Positions 1-8,958 are shown, counted from the stretch's first letter. The stretch is DNA of 41,150 nucleotides from Marinobacter sp. (GCA_030149475.1 JASBRL010000167.1:1-41150), one strand, 5' to 3'. The notes: generated by a model from the letters alone, not told the origin. A program made the numbers and translations.

Positions 1-163
1 CGTGTGTTTCATCCCATGGCCCCGGTGTGTCTCAAGACGCTGAATAGTTCGCTGACCGGCCAAGCCTCCTGAAAACAGGTATGATGGCGATCAATACAGC
101 AGGCTCCATTGAGTCGGTCCGGCCCGGGAGCGGGTATCAAAAACCTGAACAGAGGATGAGCGG

Positions 164-1432
164 ATGTCGGGATCCCTGGCAGGACTTCGTGTTCTGGATT
201 TGTCGAGAGTACTGGCCGGGCCATGGGCGGCGCAGACGTTGGGCGATCTTGGCGCCGAGGTCATCAAGATAGAACGGCCCGGGTCGGGGGACGACACCCG
301 AAGCTGGGGCCCACCGTACCTCCGGGGGGTAGACGACTCGTCCGAACTGTCAGCCTATTTTCTTTCCGCCAATCGCAACAAGCAGTCACTGGCGATCGAT
401 ATTGCCAGCGAAAAAGGACAGCAACTGATTCGTGAGCTGGTCGCCGAATCCGATATTCTGCTGGAGAACTTCAAGGTGGGTGGATTAAAGCGGTACGGGC
501 TGGACTACGACAGCCTGAAGCGTATCAACCCTGGTCTGATTTACTGCTCGATCACCGGCTTTGGTCAGGATGGGCCCTATGCAAACCGTCCGGGTTATGA
601 CTTCCTGATCCAGGCGATGGGAGGCTTGATGAGTGTCACCGGCCAGCCCGATGGATCGCCCGGCGCTGGTCCGGTGAAAGTGGGCGTTGCCCTCACGGAC
701 ATCATGACTGGTCTTTACGCAACCATCGGCATTCTCTCGGCGCTCAGTCATCGTCAGCGCACCGGAGAAGGTCAGTATGTCGAGACGGGACTGCTGGATG
801 TTCAGGTCGCCGCGCTGGCGAATCAGGCCATGAATTACCTGGTCAGCGGACAGGCACCCCGGAGAATGGGCAATGCCCACCCCAACATTGTGCCCTATGA
901 GACGTTTCCGACCGCTGACGGTGACATGGTGCTGACGGTTGGCAATGATGACCAGTTTGCGCGTCTGTGTGATGTTCTGGGGCGCCCGGACTGGTCGCAA
1001 GACGAACGCTTTAAAACCAATCGGGCCCGGGTTGCAAACCGCAAGGAACTGGTGCCCAGAATCCGGCAGGCTACGGTGATGCGTCCGACTGACGAGTGGA
1101 TCCGGGATCTGGAACACGCTCAGGTACCCTGTGGACCGGTGAATACGCTTGAGGGTGTGTTCGCAGACCCGCAAGTGCTGGCGCGGGGCATGAAGAGTGT
1201 GCTGTCACATCCGGCCTTGGGAGAGGTGCCCACCGTCGGCAACCCACTCAAACTGAGACTCACGCCGGTCACCTACCGTTCCGCGCCGCCACTACTGGGC
1301 GAACAATCGAGGCAGGTACTGGAAGCCGTGTTGCGACTGTCCCCGGAAACGATTGATGCGCTTGTGGGTGACGGGGTCGTGGGGGACCTGCGTCTCCCAC
1401 CCGACGCCCGGAACGGGCATCGTCGAGCCTGA
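164..1432 (+). CDS. CaiB/BaiF family class III CoA-transferase
   Basis: 422 aa, cytosolic. Class III CoA-transferases move CoA between carboxylic acids through an aspartyl-CoA thioester. The N-terminal core (LAGLRVLDLSRVLAGP, then AEVIKIERPGSGDDTR) is the family signature, and Asp179 in VALTDIMTG matches the catalytic Asp of formyl-CoA transferase. Length fits the family (about 400 aa). The ATG at 164 is chosen because translation from it begins directly with the family N-terminus, and GAGGATGAGCGG just upstream offers a ribosome binding site. The acid substrate cannot be told from sequence; malonyl, succinyl, glutaryl or 2-methylcitramalyl-type substrates are all possible. The downstream AEC carrier could import the acid, but the 161-bp gap makes an operon only plausible. 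Family assignment is firm; substrate is unknown. Confidence 0.93.
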   Translation: MSGSLAGLRVLDLSRVLAGPWAAQTLGDLGAEVIKIERPGSGDDTRSWGPPYLRGVDDSSELSAYFLSANRNKQSLAIDIASEKGQQLIRELVAESDILLENFKVGGLKRYGLDYDSLKRINPGLIYCSITGFGQDGPYANRPGYDFLIQAMGGLMSVTGQPDGSPGAGPVKVGVALTDIMTGLYATIGILSALSHRQRTGEGQYVETGLLDVQVAALANQAMNYLVSGQAPRRMGNAHPNIVPYETFPTADGDMVLTVGNDDQFARLCDVLGRPDWSQDERFKTNRARVANRKELVPRIRQATVMRPTDEWIRDLEHAQVPCGPVNTLEGVFADPQVLARGMKSVLSHPALGEVPTVGNPLKLRLTPVTYRSAPPLLGEQSRQVLEAVLRLSPETIDALVGDGVVGDLRLPPDARNGHRRA

Positions 1433-1593
1433 GACCGGTCCCGTCCAGGTCAATTTCAGACCGCTCAGACGAGGTCGTTTACATTTTGGCTGGTTGGCCG
1501 CAAAAGCAACGTGATAATCTCCGGCCCTGAGAACATGCGCCCCCTCTCAAAGACGGCCATGACGCAGTTGGCGCCGGCAGGGTTTATCGATCG

Positions 1594-2565
1594 ATGCAAC
1601 AGATTTTTCTGGTTACGTTTCCATTTTTCGCGCTGGTGCTGTGCGGCTATTTCGCGGCCCGTTTCAAAATACTCCAATTGGAGGCTATTCCGGGGCTGAA
1701 CGGCTTTGTGCTGTATTTTGCGCTGCCGTGCATGTTGTACCGGTTTGGCGCGAGCACGCCGATCGACAGGCTGCTGGACCCCGGGCTTTTTCTCACCTAC
1801 CTGCTGACTGCGCTGGTGATGGTGGGTGTCACCATTGCGCTCACTCTCAGGGCGGGCACGGGCTGGAAAGACGGCTCCTTCGGCGCGCTCGTGGCCGCCT
1901 TCCCGAATTCCGGCTTCATGGGCATGCCGCTGCTGGCCGCGTTGATCGGACCCGCTGTGGCCGGGCCTCTGCTGATTTCCATTTCGACCGACATGGTCAT
2001 CACCTCATCGCTGTGTGTGGCGCTGGCGAGCCGGTCTGTGGGCGTCAGTGACGGTGTCCGGACATCGTTGTCCAATGCGGTGAAACGGGTGGCGGTCAAC
2101 CCGTTGCCCTGGGCCATTCTCCTGGGCGGCGCCGCCTCGGCAACCCGCTTCAGCCTGCCCGGTCCACTGATGGATACGGTCGATATGCTGGCCGATTCTG
2201 GTTCGCCCACGGCCCTGTTTACCATCGGCGCGGTGCTTGCGCGTTCCCGGATGACCACCTCGTCAGCGGGCCATGCAGCGACCGGAAGACGTTTCGATAT
2301 TCCGGCGATCGTGGTGCTGAAGTTGTTTGTCCACCCGCTGCTGATACTGGGTATCGGTTACCTGGCCATTGCCCTCGGAGTCGGCCTGGAGACTGCGCCG
2401 TTGCTTCTGCTTGCGCTGGTGGCGTCACTGCCAAGCGCCAGTAACGTACCGATGCTGGCGGAGCGGTTTCGGGCAGACACCGGACGGGTCGCCAAAATTG
2501 TCCTGTTGTCCACCGCGCTGTCGTTCCTGACATTTCCGCTGGCGGTGGTTCTGCTGTCGCCCTGA
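1594..2565 (+). CDS. AEC-family transporter (auxin efflux carrier/malonate permease-like)
   Basis: 323 aa inner-membrane protein with about 10 predicted hydrophobic segments. It has the two AEC-family hallmarks: an N-terminal half with AAFPNSGFMGMPLL and a C-terminal half with ASLPSASNVPMLAERF. These symmetrical Asn/Pro/Gly-rich crossovers are typical of the bile-acid/auxin-carrier fold. AEC members include malonate and other carboxylate carriers, so a role in organic-acid transport next to the CoA-transferase is plausible. The start at 1594 begins directly with the first membrane helix (MQQIFLVTFPFFALVL). No strong Shine-Dalgarno is visible, so the start is moderately certain. Direction of transport and substrate are not determined. 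Confidence 0.88.
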   Translation: MQQIFLVTFPFFALVLCGYFAARFKILQLEAIPGLNGFVLYFALPCMLYRFGASTPIDRLLDPGLFLTYLLTALVMVGVTIALTLRAGTGWKDGSFGALVAAFPNSGFMGMPLLAALIGPAVAGPLLISISTDMVITSSLCVALASRSVGVSDGVRTSLSNAVKRVAVNPLPWAILLGGAASATRFSLPGPLMDTVDMLADSGSPTALFTIGAVLARSRMTTSSAGHAATGRRFDIPAIVVLKLFVHPLLILGIGYLAIALGVGLETAPLLLLALVASLPSASNVPMLAERFRADTGRVAKIVLLSTALSFLTFPLAVVLLSP

Positions 2566-2739
2566 CAGGGTCGGAGCGTCAGGCGCCCGTTCAGCTCAGG
2601 CGTAACTGCTTGATTGACAGTCCGGTCGTTCGGCTTTTGCCAGCGTCGGTCATCTCCAGCGCGGCAGAACGTCTGAGCGAGCTCTGAATAAACGCTTGAA
2701 AAGGAATCTGACCCGCCCGGACCGGCAGTGGATGAGCGG

Positions 2740-3102
2740 CTAAAGTTCGCCGGCCAGCATAAATTCACGCAGGGCTGCTGCATTGTTGTATTGGGTGTCT
2801 TTGGCGGCGAACACCAGGGTGATCCGGTTATGCGCCTGCAGTAACGACCTCAGTTGATCCAGATCGGAGGCGGCGTCCTCATGCCTGAGCTCCCGCAGAT
2901 ACCGTTCCCGGAACCCGGGCCATTTCTCCGGCTGGTGGCCAAACCATTTGCGCAAGTCGGTGGATGGCGCCAGTGCTTTCAGCCAGAGATCCAGTCCGGC
3001 GTCTTTTTTGGCAACACCCCGGGGCCAGATCCGGTCGACCAGAACCCGCGGCCCGTCCGAGCGCGCGGGGCTGTCGTAGGCTCGTTTGAGGCGGATGTCC
3101 AT
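2740..3102 (-). CDS. DUF488 family (YeaO-like) protein
   Basis: 120 aa soluble protein. DUF488 signatures are RIWPRGVAKKDAGLDLWLK near the N-terminus, LRKWFGHQPEKWPGFRERY in the middle and TLVFAAKDTQYNNAAALRE at the C-terminus. The family is widespread and of unknown biochemical role. The ATG at 3102 is preferred over the longer reading frame (to 3276), because MDIRLKRAYD is the typical family N-terminus and GGAGA lies 8 bases upstream. It is transcribed divergently from the bufferin operon and convergently with the AEC carrier gene. The 174 bases between its stop and the carrier stop show no clear hairpin terminator. Confidence 0.88.
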   Translation of the reverse strand: MDIRLKRAYDSPARSDGPRVLVDRIWPRGVAKKDAGLDLWLKALAPSTDLRKWFGHQPEKWPGFRERYLRELRHEDAASDLDQLRSLLQAHNRITLVFAAKDTQYNNAAALREFMLAGEL

Positions 3103-3302
3103 GATCGGTCTCCGTTCAGTCCTGTGGTACGGGATACATGCTACACCCAGCAGGGCGCTCACCCCATCGGGCCGGGATCTGTTCTTTACCGACCGGATGA
3201 AACCCGGCCCGAGAGCATCAAGCTGTTTGTTGTGCTCAAACCAGATTGCCAGGGTAACGGAAAAACTCAGAACCATGGATAAATAAAATTTACGCGTGCC
3301 GG

Positions 3303-3330
3303 TGTAACAATCAGGGCGTAAGTACGTCTA
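3303..3330 (+). promoter_or_regulatory. ECF-sigma-like promoter of the bufferin operon
   Basis: TGTAAC at 3303-3308 and CGTCTA at 3325-3330 are separated by 16 bases. This has the AAC-type -35 and CGTC-type -10 usual for ECF sigma factors. Bufferin (DUF2282) operons in other proteobacteria are known to use ECF promoters of GTAAC-N16-CG form. The predicted start is about 85 bases before bufA. It lies in the 318-base divergent region between the DUF488 gene and bufA, in which I see no other gene. Which sigma factor reads it is unknown; the ECF gene at 15901-16521 is one candidate. Confidence 0.5.
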
Positions 3331-3420
3331 GGTGACAGGACGCGGCCACGATGCAGTTGCCCGGCATCTGAGGGCATCCGGCTCGTCTGGAGTTTAAATC
3401 AAACTGCTGGAGAACACGCC

Positions 3421-3684
3421 ATGAACAGACGCGCCATGATGGTTTCAGCCATGACCGGGCTGATTGCTTTGGGGGCCACCGCCGCTGCAACTCAGGCATT
3501 CGCCGCTGACCAGGCGATGGAAAAGTGCTACGGGGTCGCCAAGGCTGGTAAGAACGATTGCGCGACCAAGGTCAGTTCCTGTGCCGGAACCAACAAGGTA
3601 GACGGCAACCCCAATGCGTTTATCGCGGTCCCGGAAGGAACCTGCGAAAAACTCGTAGGGGGCAGTCTGCAACCGAAAGGCTGA
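3421..3684 (+). CDS. bufA1: Bufferin-type RiPP precursor (DUF2282, BufA1-like)
   Basis: 87 aa exported small protein. Residues 1-29 form a signal peptide (MNRR, hydrophobic core, cleavage near AFA/AD). The mature part has four cysteines (C36, C47, C54, C75) in the DUF2282 pattern EKCYGVAKAGKNDC, SSCAGT and GTCEKL. In characterised bufferins the MNIO enzyme converts core cysteines to thiooxazole-type heterocycles that bind copper in the periplasm. That function is inferred from the family and from the adjacent bufB and bufC homologs. GGAGAACACGCC upstream is a good ribosome binding site. The gene is separated from the downstream enzymes by a strong hairpin, which may keep precursor mRNA above enzyme mRNA. 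Confidence 0.88.
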   Translation: MNRRAMMVSAMTGLIALGATAAATQAFAADQAMEKCYGVAKAGKNDCATKVSSCAGTNKVDGNPNAFIAVPEGTCEKLVGGSLQPKG

Positions 3685-3689
3685 TGCCG

Positions 3690-3724
3690 CTGGCGGGCTC
3701 TGGCATGACCGCCGGGCCCGCCAG
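3690..3724 (+). repeat. Intercistronic hairpin after bufA
   Basis: CTGGCGGGC (3690-3698) and GCCCGCCAG (3716-3724) are perfect 9-bp inverted copies around a 17-base loop, six bases after the bufA stop codon. There is no T-run, so it is unlikely to be a full terminator. It more likely blocks 3' exonucleases or partly attenuates transcription, giving more precursor than enzyme. Confidence 0.6.
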
Positions 3725-3748
3725 TTAACCTGACCTGAGGAGCGTTCC

Positions 3749-4210
3749 ATGTTGCGGTGGATTGATCAGATCGATGGATTGAGTGGTCGTTTACTGGGCT
3801 ATCTATTGCCTGCATTTTTGCTGTTTACGCGCCTCTGGGTCGCGCATGTCTTTTTCCGGGCCGGGATGCTGAAGCTCGACAATTGGTCCAGCACCCTGTA
3901 CCTGTTTCAGTACGAGTATCAGGTGCCCGTCCTTTCACCCCAACTTGCCGCCTGGCTGGGGACCTGTGTGGAGCTGATCGTGCCGGTCTTTCTGGTTCTG
4001 GGCTTCCTGACCCGGCCAGCGTCCCTGTTTCTGTTTGTTTATAACGTCATCGCAGTGGCCTCTTACCCGACCTTGTGGCCGTCCGGATTCTATGACCATC
4101 AACTGTGGGGGTTGATGATGCTGATTAACGCCTTTTGGGGTGCTGGTGCCCTCTCCGCGGACTATGGCATTCGACGCATCGCCGGACGTTCGATGCGCCT
4201 GGCACGCTGA
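3749..4210 (+). CDS. DoxX-family membrane protein of the bufferin operon (BufD-type)
   Basis: 153 aa with four predicted transmembrane helices. The DoxX pattern is clear: RLWVAHVFFRAGMLKL, then W(S)STLYLFQYEYQVPVL, a GTCVELIVPVFLVLGFLTRPAS helix pair, and a C-terminal DHQLWGLMMLINAFWGAG. DoxX proteins recur in DUF2282/DUF692 operons. Their exact role is unresolved; membrane redox chemistry, or help with maturation or export of the peptide, has been proposed. GAGGAGCG upstream of the ATG is a strong ribosome binding site. Spacing to bufA is 64 bases with a hairpin, and to bufB 90 bases. Confidence 0.85.
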   Translation: MLRWIDQIDGLSGRLLGYLLPAFLLFTRLWVAHVFFRAGMLKLDNWSSTLYLFQYEYQVPVLSPQLAAWLGTCVELIVPVFLVLGFLTRPASLFLFVYNVIAVASYPTLWPSGFYDHQLWGLMMLINAFWGAGALSADYGIRRIAGRSMRLAR

Positions 4211-4300
4211 ACACAACGGTGTCGACCGAGTCCACACAAGGAGACCGTCGGCGTATCGTTGGATCGAACGACGTGGGAACAACATCGGGAGAAACGAGCG

Positions 4301-5140
4301 ATGACACCGAATGACTATATTGGTGTGGGACTGAGAATTCCGCACCATGATTATTTTCTCGCCGATCCGGGCGCGATTGCCTGGATGGAAGTCCACAGTG
4401 AGAACTACTTCGAGGACGCCCGCCTGCGTGCTGAGCTGCTTCAAATCCGCGCGCACGCCGGTCTCAGTCTTCACGGCACCGGTCTGTCCCTGGGTTCGGT
4501 AGATCCGCTTGACCTGAAGCATATGCGTCGTTTGCGTAAGCTGGCAGAAGACACGGATCCTGACCGGATATCCGAGCACTTGAGCTGGAGTTCTTTCAAT
4601 GGGCAACACTTTAATGACCTTCTGCCTTTGCCCTATACCGAGGAAGCCCTGACGCATTTCGCCAAAAGAGTCGATCAGGTGCAGCAGTTTCTGGGCCGGC
4701 AAATCCTGATCGAGAATCCCTCAACTTACCTTGAGGCGGAGGTGAGTCAACTGACCGAGTGGGATTTCCTGGCGGCGCTGCCAGCATTGACCGGGTGTGG
4801 TCTGTTGCTGGACCTGAACAACCTTTACGTGGGCAGCCTGAATCACGGGTATGACTGCGACACCTATCTGCAGGCACTCGATGTGCAGACTGTAGGCGAA
4901 ATTCACCTGGCGGGTTTCCATATGCGGGAAATGGGAAACGACCGGGTGTTTATCGACACCCATGGCGCCCCGGTAGCCGCCCCGGTCTGGGATCTCTACC
5001 GGGCGTTTCTTGACCGCCACGGAGCGCGCCCGACGCTGATCGAATGGGATACCGATCTGCCGTCTCCACAACGGCTGTTGGCGGAAGCTGACAAGGCGGT
5101 AGCCTGTCTGCCGCTCGCCATTGCCGAGGTCTCGTCATGA
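4301..5140 (+). CDS. bufB1: MNIO-family (DUF692) multinuclear iron oxidase, BufB-like
   Basis: 279 aa TIM-barrel enzyme of the DUF692 family, which modifies cysteines of the cognate precursor using a di- or tri-iron centre. Expected metal-ligand motifs appear in order: SLHG (H58), SEHLSW (H93), IENPS (E138), LLDLNN (D171), IHLAGF (H202), FIDTHGAPV (D219, H221) and LIEWD (E248). Length matches the family (about 280 aa). The ATG at 4301 is chosen over an upstream in-frame TTG because GGGAGA lies 8 bases before it and the family N-terminus (VGLRIPHHDYF) follows at once. The stop overlaps the bufC start (ATGA), indicating translational coupling. The substrate should be the DUF2282 peptide two genes upstream. 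Confidence 0.93.
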   Translation: MTPNDYIGVGLRIPHHDYFLADPGAIAWMEVHSENYFEDARLRAELLQIRAHAGLSLHGTGLSLGSVDPLDLKHMRRLRKLAEDTDPDRISEHLSWSSFNGQHFNDLLPLPYTEEALTHFAKRVDQVQQFLGRQILIENPSTYLEAEVSQLTEWDFLAALPALTGCGLLLDLNNLYVGSLNHGYDCDTYLQALDVQTVGEIHLAGFHMREMGNDRVFIDTHGAPVAAPVWDLYRAFLDRHGARPTLIEWDTDLPSPQRLLAEADKAVACLPLAIAEVSS

Positions 5141-5898
5141 ATTTGCGTGAGTACCAGGCACGATGGGCGCAAGCGTTACTGGGCGAGGGGCCATCGCCGC
5201 CCGCCATGCTTGATACAGAGCAGGCCCGGAACAGGCTGGACATCTATCGTAATCATTACGTACTGAGCCTGGTCGAAGCATTGCAGGCAACTTACCCACA
5301 GGTCTGGCGCTATCTGGGTCAGCAACGGTTTGTTGATCTGGCCCGACGCCATGCAATACAGCATTCGCCGCGTTCCGGGTGCTTGACGCACTATGGTGAA
5401 ACCTTTCCCGACAGCCTCCGTACTGCGTTGAAAGAGGAGGAATCCTGGGTCTGCACCCTGGCTGAACTGGAATGGCGAGTGGAAAGAGCCGCTCTGGCCC
5501 TGGCACCCACAGCGTTCCCTTTCGCCGATCTCGCCCGACTGGCGGAAGAGGACTACGCGCGAATCATCCTGACGCCCGCCGACGGTGTGCAGTCTCTGAT
5601 CGCGAGCTATCCGGTCGCGACGGCCTACGACCGGCTTTTTGCGGGCCAGTTGCCTGACCCCCCGGCACCCGGCATTGAATGCCTGGTGATCTACCCTCAG
5701 CGCGAAGGCGTCGGCATCACGCAACTATCACCGCAAGCGTGGGCGGTACTGGCCATGGCTTTTGAGGGCCGGCCGTTGGACGACATCGACGGCGGCCTCA
5801 CAGACCTTCACTGCGATGCCCTTCTGATGCTCGTACAGTTGGGCGTGCTCGCCGGTTTCCGGTTGCAGGCACATGCCAGGTCTGTAGTCCGGGACTGA
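5137..5898 (+). CDS. bufC1: DUF2063 RRE-like partner protein, BufC-like
   Basis: 253 aa soluble protein. The N-terminal DUF2063 region carries the typical ARNRLDIYRNHYVLSLVEAL and LARRHAIQHSPRSGCLTHYG segments; the C-terminal half is helical and more variable. In RiPP clusters with MNIO enzymes, this partner binds the precursor leader and presents it to the enzyme. Its start overlaps the bufB stop by four bases (ATGA). The gene ends the operon, facing nuoN-like transcription across 220 bases (5899-6118) in which I find no gene and no convincing terminator hairpin. Confidence 0.88.
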   Translation: MNLREYQARWAQALLGEGPSPPAMLDTEQARNRLDIYRNHYVLSLVEALQATYPQVWRYLGQQRFVDLARRHAIQHSPRSGCLTHYGETFPDSLRTALKEEESWVCTLAELEWRVERAALALAPTAFPFADLARLAEEDYARIILTPADGVQSLIASYPVATAYDRLFAGQLPDPPAPGIECLVIYPQREGVGITQLSPQAWAVLAMAFEGRPLDDIDGGLTDLHCDALLMLVQLGVLAGFRLQAHARSVVRD

Positions 5899-6118
5899 GG
5901 AGGCCATGATCAACGGCGAACCGCACCATGCCACTGAACCTCTCAACACGTGCAGAATCGTCAATAGATTTAATCAGCGGTTGCCAAACGCTGTGAGGTG
6001 GACTTTATCCGTTGAACAGCTTGAACGTGTCGTCACGTTCTGATCCGGCTGCGGACTTTCCATTTGATCTTGATGGATGGCAAGAAGGGTCTGTCTTGTT
6101 TCACGGACTGCCTTTTGC

Positions 6119-7489
6119 CTATGGCCATCCCACCAGTCCCGCGAAAAAGAACTGGGCCGCCAGGCCGAGGATCAGTGTGGCGGCAAAGGTTGTCACCACA
6201 ACCGTACCAGGACCTTTGTCCAACGGTGCATAGTCCGTTGCCGCCTGCTGGTACATTGGCACGATGATGCGCAGGTACACCGCGAGCGACAGTACGCTAT
6301 TGATGATCGCCACCACCGCCAGCCAGGTGAACTGGGCGTCAATGGTGGCGGCGAACAGCAGGAACTTGCCGACGAAACCGGACAGTGGCGGAATGCCGAC
6401 CAGTGACAACAGGAAAATCACCATTGCGATGGCAATCAGAGGCCGCGACCGGCCCAGCCCGCTAAAATCGTTCAGAGTGCGCCCGGCTATGGCGGCAACT
6501 GCGAACGCGCCCAGATTCATGGCCGCATAGGCGGCGGCGAAAACAATAACCGACGGTCTTGCAAGGTCACTGGTGCCCATTGCCACGATGCCCAGAAGGA
6601 AATAGCCGGATTGGGCAATTGACGAGTAGGCCAGCAGCCGGATCACGTTATCCTGCACCAGCGCCGCCAGATAGCCATAGGTCATACTTGCCACTGCCAG
6701 GCCGGCGATTACAACTGTCCAGCCACCGTCCGCGGGCAGGTCGCGAACTACCTGGGCTAACGCAAACAGTGCGCCCACTTTGGGCACCACGGACAGGTAG
6801 GCGGCAATGGACAGAGGGCCACCCTCGTAGGCATCGGGTGCCCAGAAGTGAAACGGAACCAGCGACGCCTTGTAACCCAGGCCCACAATCACAGCCACGA
6901 AGCCGAGAGTAACGGCTATCGGCATGGTATCCGTGCCCGATAGATCGGCCAGCAAGGTGGAGCCGGCGGCCCCGAACCAGTAGCTCAGGCCGAATATCAT
7001 GATGGCTCCGGTGACTGAGGCAAAGACGAAGAACTTCATGGCGGCTTCCGTGGCCGCATCGGTGTCCGGATAGGCGACCAGGGCAAAGGTGGCCAGGCCG
7101 GTCAACAGCGTGCCCAGCACCAGGAACATCGTATCGCCCGCACCTGCCAGTACAAGTGCGCCGAGGGTGGCAAAACACAGCAGACTGTAGACGGTGCCTT
7201 CCCGTGCCGTGTCTTTCACGTCCGATCGCGCCAGCAGCATGGTGAGCACGGTGGCCGGCAGAAGAATGAGTTTGGCCCAGATGCTGAGTTCGTCAATCCG
7301 GAAGCTGCCGCCGAACACTGTTGTGTCCATTCCATTCAGGCGCAGGGTCAGACCGGTGGCAACGAGCAGGCCGGTGATTGAGACCGCCAACGCGATTTTT
7401 GGCCGACGCAGCATTTCCGCGATCAGCGCGCCGACAGCAGTCAACAGTACGGCAATTTCCGGAGTCAATAGGGCAAGGTCACGGGCCAT
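6119..7489 (-). CDS. nuoN: NuoN-like antiporter-type subunit of a complex I-like assembly
   Basis: 456 aa, about 14 transmembrane helices, the innermost pump-like subunit. The antiporter core keeps the channel lysines: K152 (AAMKFFVF), K207 (GYKASLVPFHFW), K237 (VVPKVGALFAL) and a C-terminal Lys in GFVGKFLLF. The TM5 glutamate expected in NuoN (GxEL) seems absent; the helix reads FLVLGTLLTGLATFAL. The ATG at 7489 overlaps the nuoM stop by one base; a longer frame to 7594 runs back into nuoM and is not preferred. It is the last gene of the cluster. The nuo name reflects homology only, as this locus is not a standard NADH dehydrogenase. Confidence 0.9.
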   Translation of the reverse strand: MARDLALLTPEIAVLLTAVGALIAEMLRRPKIALAVSITGLLVATGLTLRLNGMDTTVFGGSFRIDELSIWAKLILLPATVLTMLLARSDVKDTAREGTVYSLLCFATLGALVLAGAGDTMFLVLGTLLTGLATFALVAYPDTDAATEAAMKFFVFASVTGAIMIFGLSYWFGAAGSTLLADLSGTDTMPIAVTLGFVAVIVGLGYKASLVPFHFWAPDAYEGGPLSIAAYLSVVPKVGALFALAQVVRDLPADGGWTVVIAGLAVASMTYGYLAALVQDNVIRLLAYSSIAQSGYFLLGIVAMGTSDLARPSVIVFAAAYAAMNLGAFAVAAIAGRTLNDFSGLGRSRPLIAIAMVIFLLSLVGIPPLSGFVGKFLLFAATIDAQFTWLAVVAIINSVLSLAVYLRIIVPMYQQAATDYAPLDKGPGTVVVTTFAATLILGLAAQFFFAGLVGWP

Positions 7490-8958
7490 TACAGTACCAA
7501 CGCCGATGTTGTCCGATGAATGATATCCAGCACCCACGAAGGTGCCACGCCGGTGGCAACGGTGAGCACCAGCAGCGGTCCGACGACCAGCCATTCCCGG
7601 GCACTCAGGTCGGGCATGGCCTGCCAGCGCTGCCGGGGTTCGCCCAGAAAGGTTTCCCGCAGTGCCTTGAGAAAGGTACCGGCAATAATGGCAATACCCA
7701 GAATCACCACCACCGCGGCAGGCGCGCTACCGAGGGTGCCCAGGAAGATCTGGAACTCTGCCGGAAAGTGCGCCAGCCCCGGCAATCCCAGGGACGCAAA
7801 CGCTGCCAGCACAAAGGACCAGCCCAGCATCGGAACTGTTTTGAGCAGACCACCGAATTCGCCCATGTCGCGGGTGTGGGCGCGATCCTGGATCATGCCC
7901 ACCAGCAGGAACAGGACCCCCGTGACCAGGCCGTGGCTGAACATCTGCAGCACGGCGCCATCCAGAGCGACGGCACGCACCGAGGGGTCCAGGGTCAGTG
8001 CGGCAACGGCGACGCCGACAATGACATAGCCCATGTGGTTGATTGAGGTATAGGCCACCAGGCGTTTGAGGTCACTCTGGGCCAACGCGGCAAAAGCCCC
8101 ATAGAGGGCACTGACAACCCCCAGAATCAGAACAACCACTCCCGCCTCACGGAATGCATCGGGGGTCATTTGCAGGGCGAAGCGGACCAGTCCGTAGGTG
8201 CCGAACTTCAGCATGATGCCGGCCAGAATAACACTGCCGGTGGTCGGCGCCTGGACGTGGGCGGCGGGCAACCAGGTATGCAGCGGCACCGCGGGAATCT
8301 TTACCGCGAACGTAATCAGCATGGCCACCAGTGCCCACATGGCTGCGGCCCCGTCCAATGGCGGATTCGCGATCCAGGCGCGCATGTCAAAGGTCGGTTC
8401 GGAACTGCCCAGGTAAAGACCGAGGATAGCGAGCAGAAGCGGCAGGCTGCCCAGCAGCGTGTAAATAAAGAACATCAGCGCCGCGCGTTGCCGGTCCTCG
8501 TGGCCCCACCCTGCAATCATGAAATACATGGAAACAAGGGAAACCTCGAAGAACACATAGAACAGGATCCCGTCCAGGGCGGTGAAGGTGCCGATGGCAG
8601 TGGTTTCCAGGAGCAGCATCAGGGCTACATAGGACCGCGGACGGTCACGAAGAGGCGCGGCGTAAATGAAAGCGACCAGGAAAAGCACAGCACTCAACAG
8701 CACCAACGGCAGGCTGATGCCATCGACCCCCACCCGGTAGGCAATACCGATGGCGGGAATCCATTGCAGCTCTTCGACCTGGGAAAAACCCGCGCCACTT
8801 GTGCCCTGCAACCACATGGCCAGAGCGCCGAGCAGGGTCAGGGCGGCACTGGCGATGGCTATGCCATGCACCGTCCGCGCGGCCGGCCTGGGTAAACACA
8901 GCATCAGCGCTGCACCGATCAGCGGCAAGAACAGGGTAAGAGAGACAAGTGGCAGCAT
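7489..8958 (-). CDS. nuoM: NuoM-like antiporter-type subunit
   Basis: 489 aa, about 14 transmembrane helices. Proton-path residues of the NuoM family are retained: E138 (FYVFFEVSLVSMYF), K220 (FAVKIPAVPLHTWLPAAH), K251 after ILAGIML, H342 (MFSHGLVTG), and E401 (FPAEFQIFLG) at the discontinuous helix near the exit. The length matches E. coli NuoM (about 509 aa). The start lies 15 bases after the nuoL stop and the stop overlaps the nuoN ATG, so the gene sits inside one transcription unit. Expected role: one ion-translocating channel of the membrane arm. The partner redox module is abnormal (see 12531-14633). Confidence 0.93.
   Translation of the reverse strand: MLPLVSLTLFLPLIGAALMLCLPRPAARTVHGIAIASAALTLLGALAMWLQGTSGAGFSQVEELQWIPAIGIAYRVGVDGISLPLVLLSAVLFLVAFIYAAPLRDRPRSYVALMLLLETTAIGTFTALDGILFYVFFEVSLVSMYFMIAGWGHEDRQRAALMFFIYTLLGSLPLLLAILGLYLGSSEPTFDMRAWIANPPLDGAAAMWALVAMLITFAVKIPAVPLHTWLPAAHVQAPTTGSVILAGIMLKFGTYGLVRFALQMTPDAFREAGVVVLILGVVSALYGAFAALAQSDLKRLVAYTSINHMGYVIVGVAVAALTLDPSVRAVALDGAVLQMFSHGLVTGVLFLLVGMIQDRAHTRDMGEFGGLLKTVPMLGWSFVLAAFASLGLPGLAHFPAEFQIFLGTLGSAPAAVVVILGIAIIAGTFLKALRETFLGEPRQRWQAMPDLSAREWLVVGPLLVLTVATGVAPSWVLDIIHRTTSALVL

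Noticed and set aside
485..1174. 229-aa minus-strand frame inside the CoA-transferase gene
   Set aside because: Fully antisense to a gene with clear catalytic motifs; no recognisable domain.
5899..6118. Possible gene or terminator between bufC and the nuoN-like gene
   Set aside because: Only a short frame without motifs, and no stable stem followed by a T-run on either strand.
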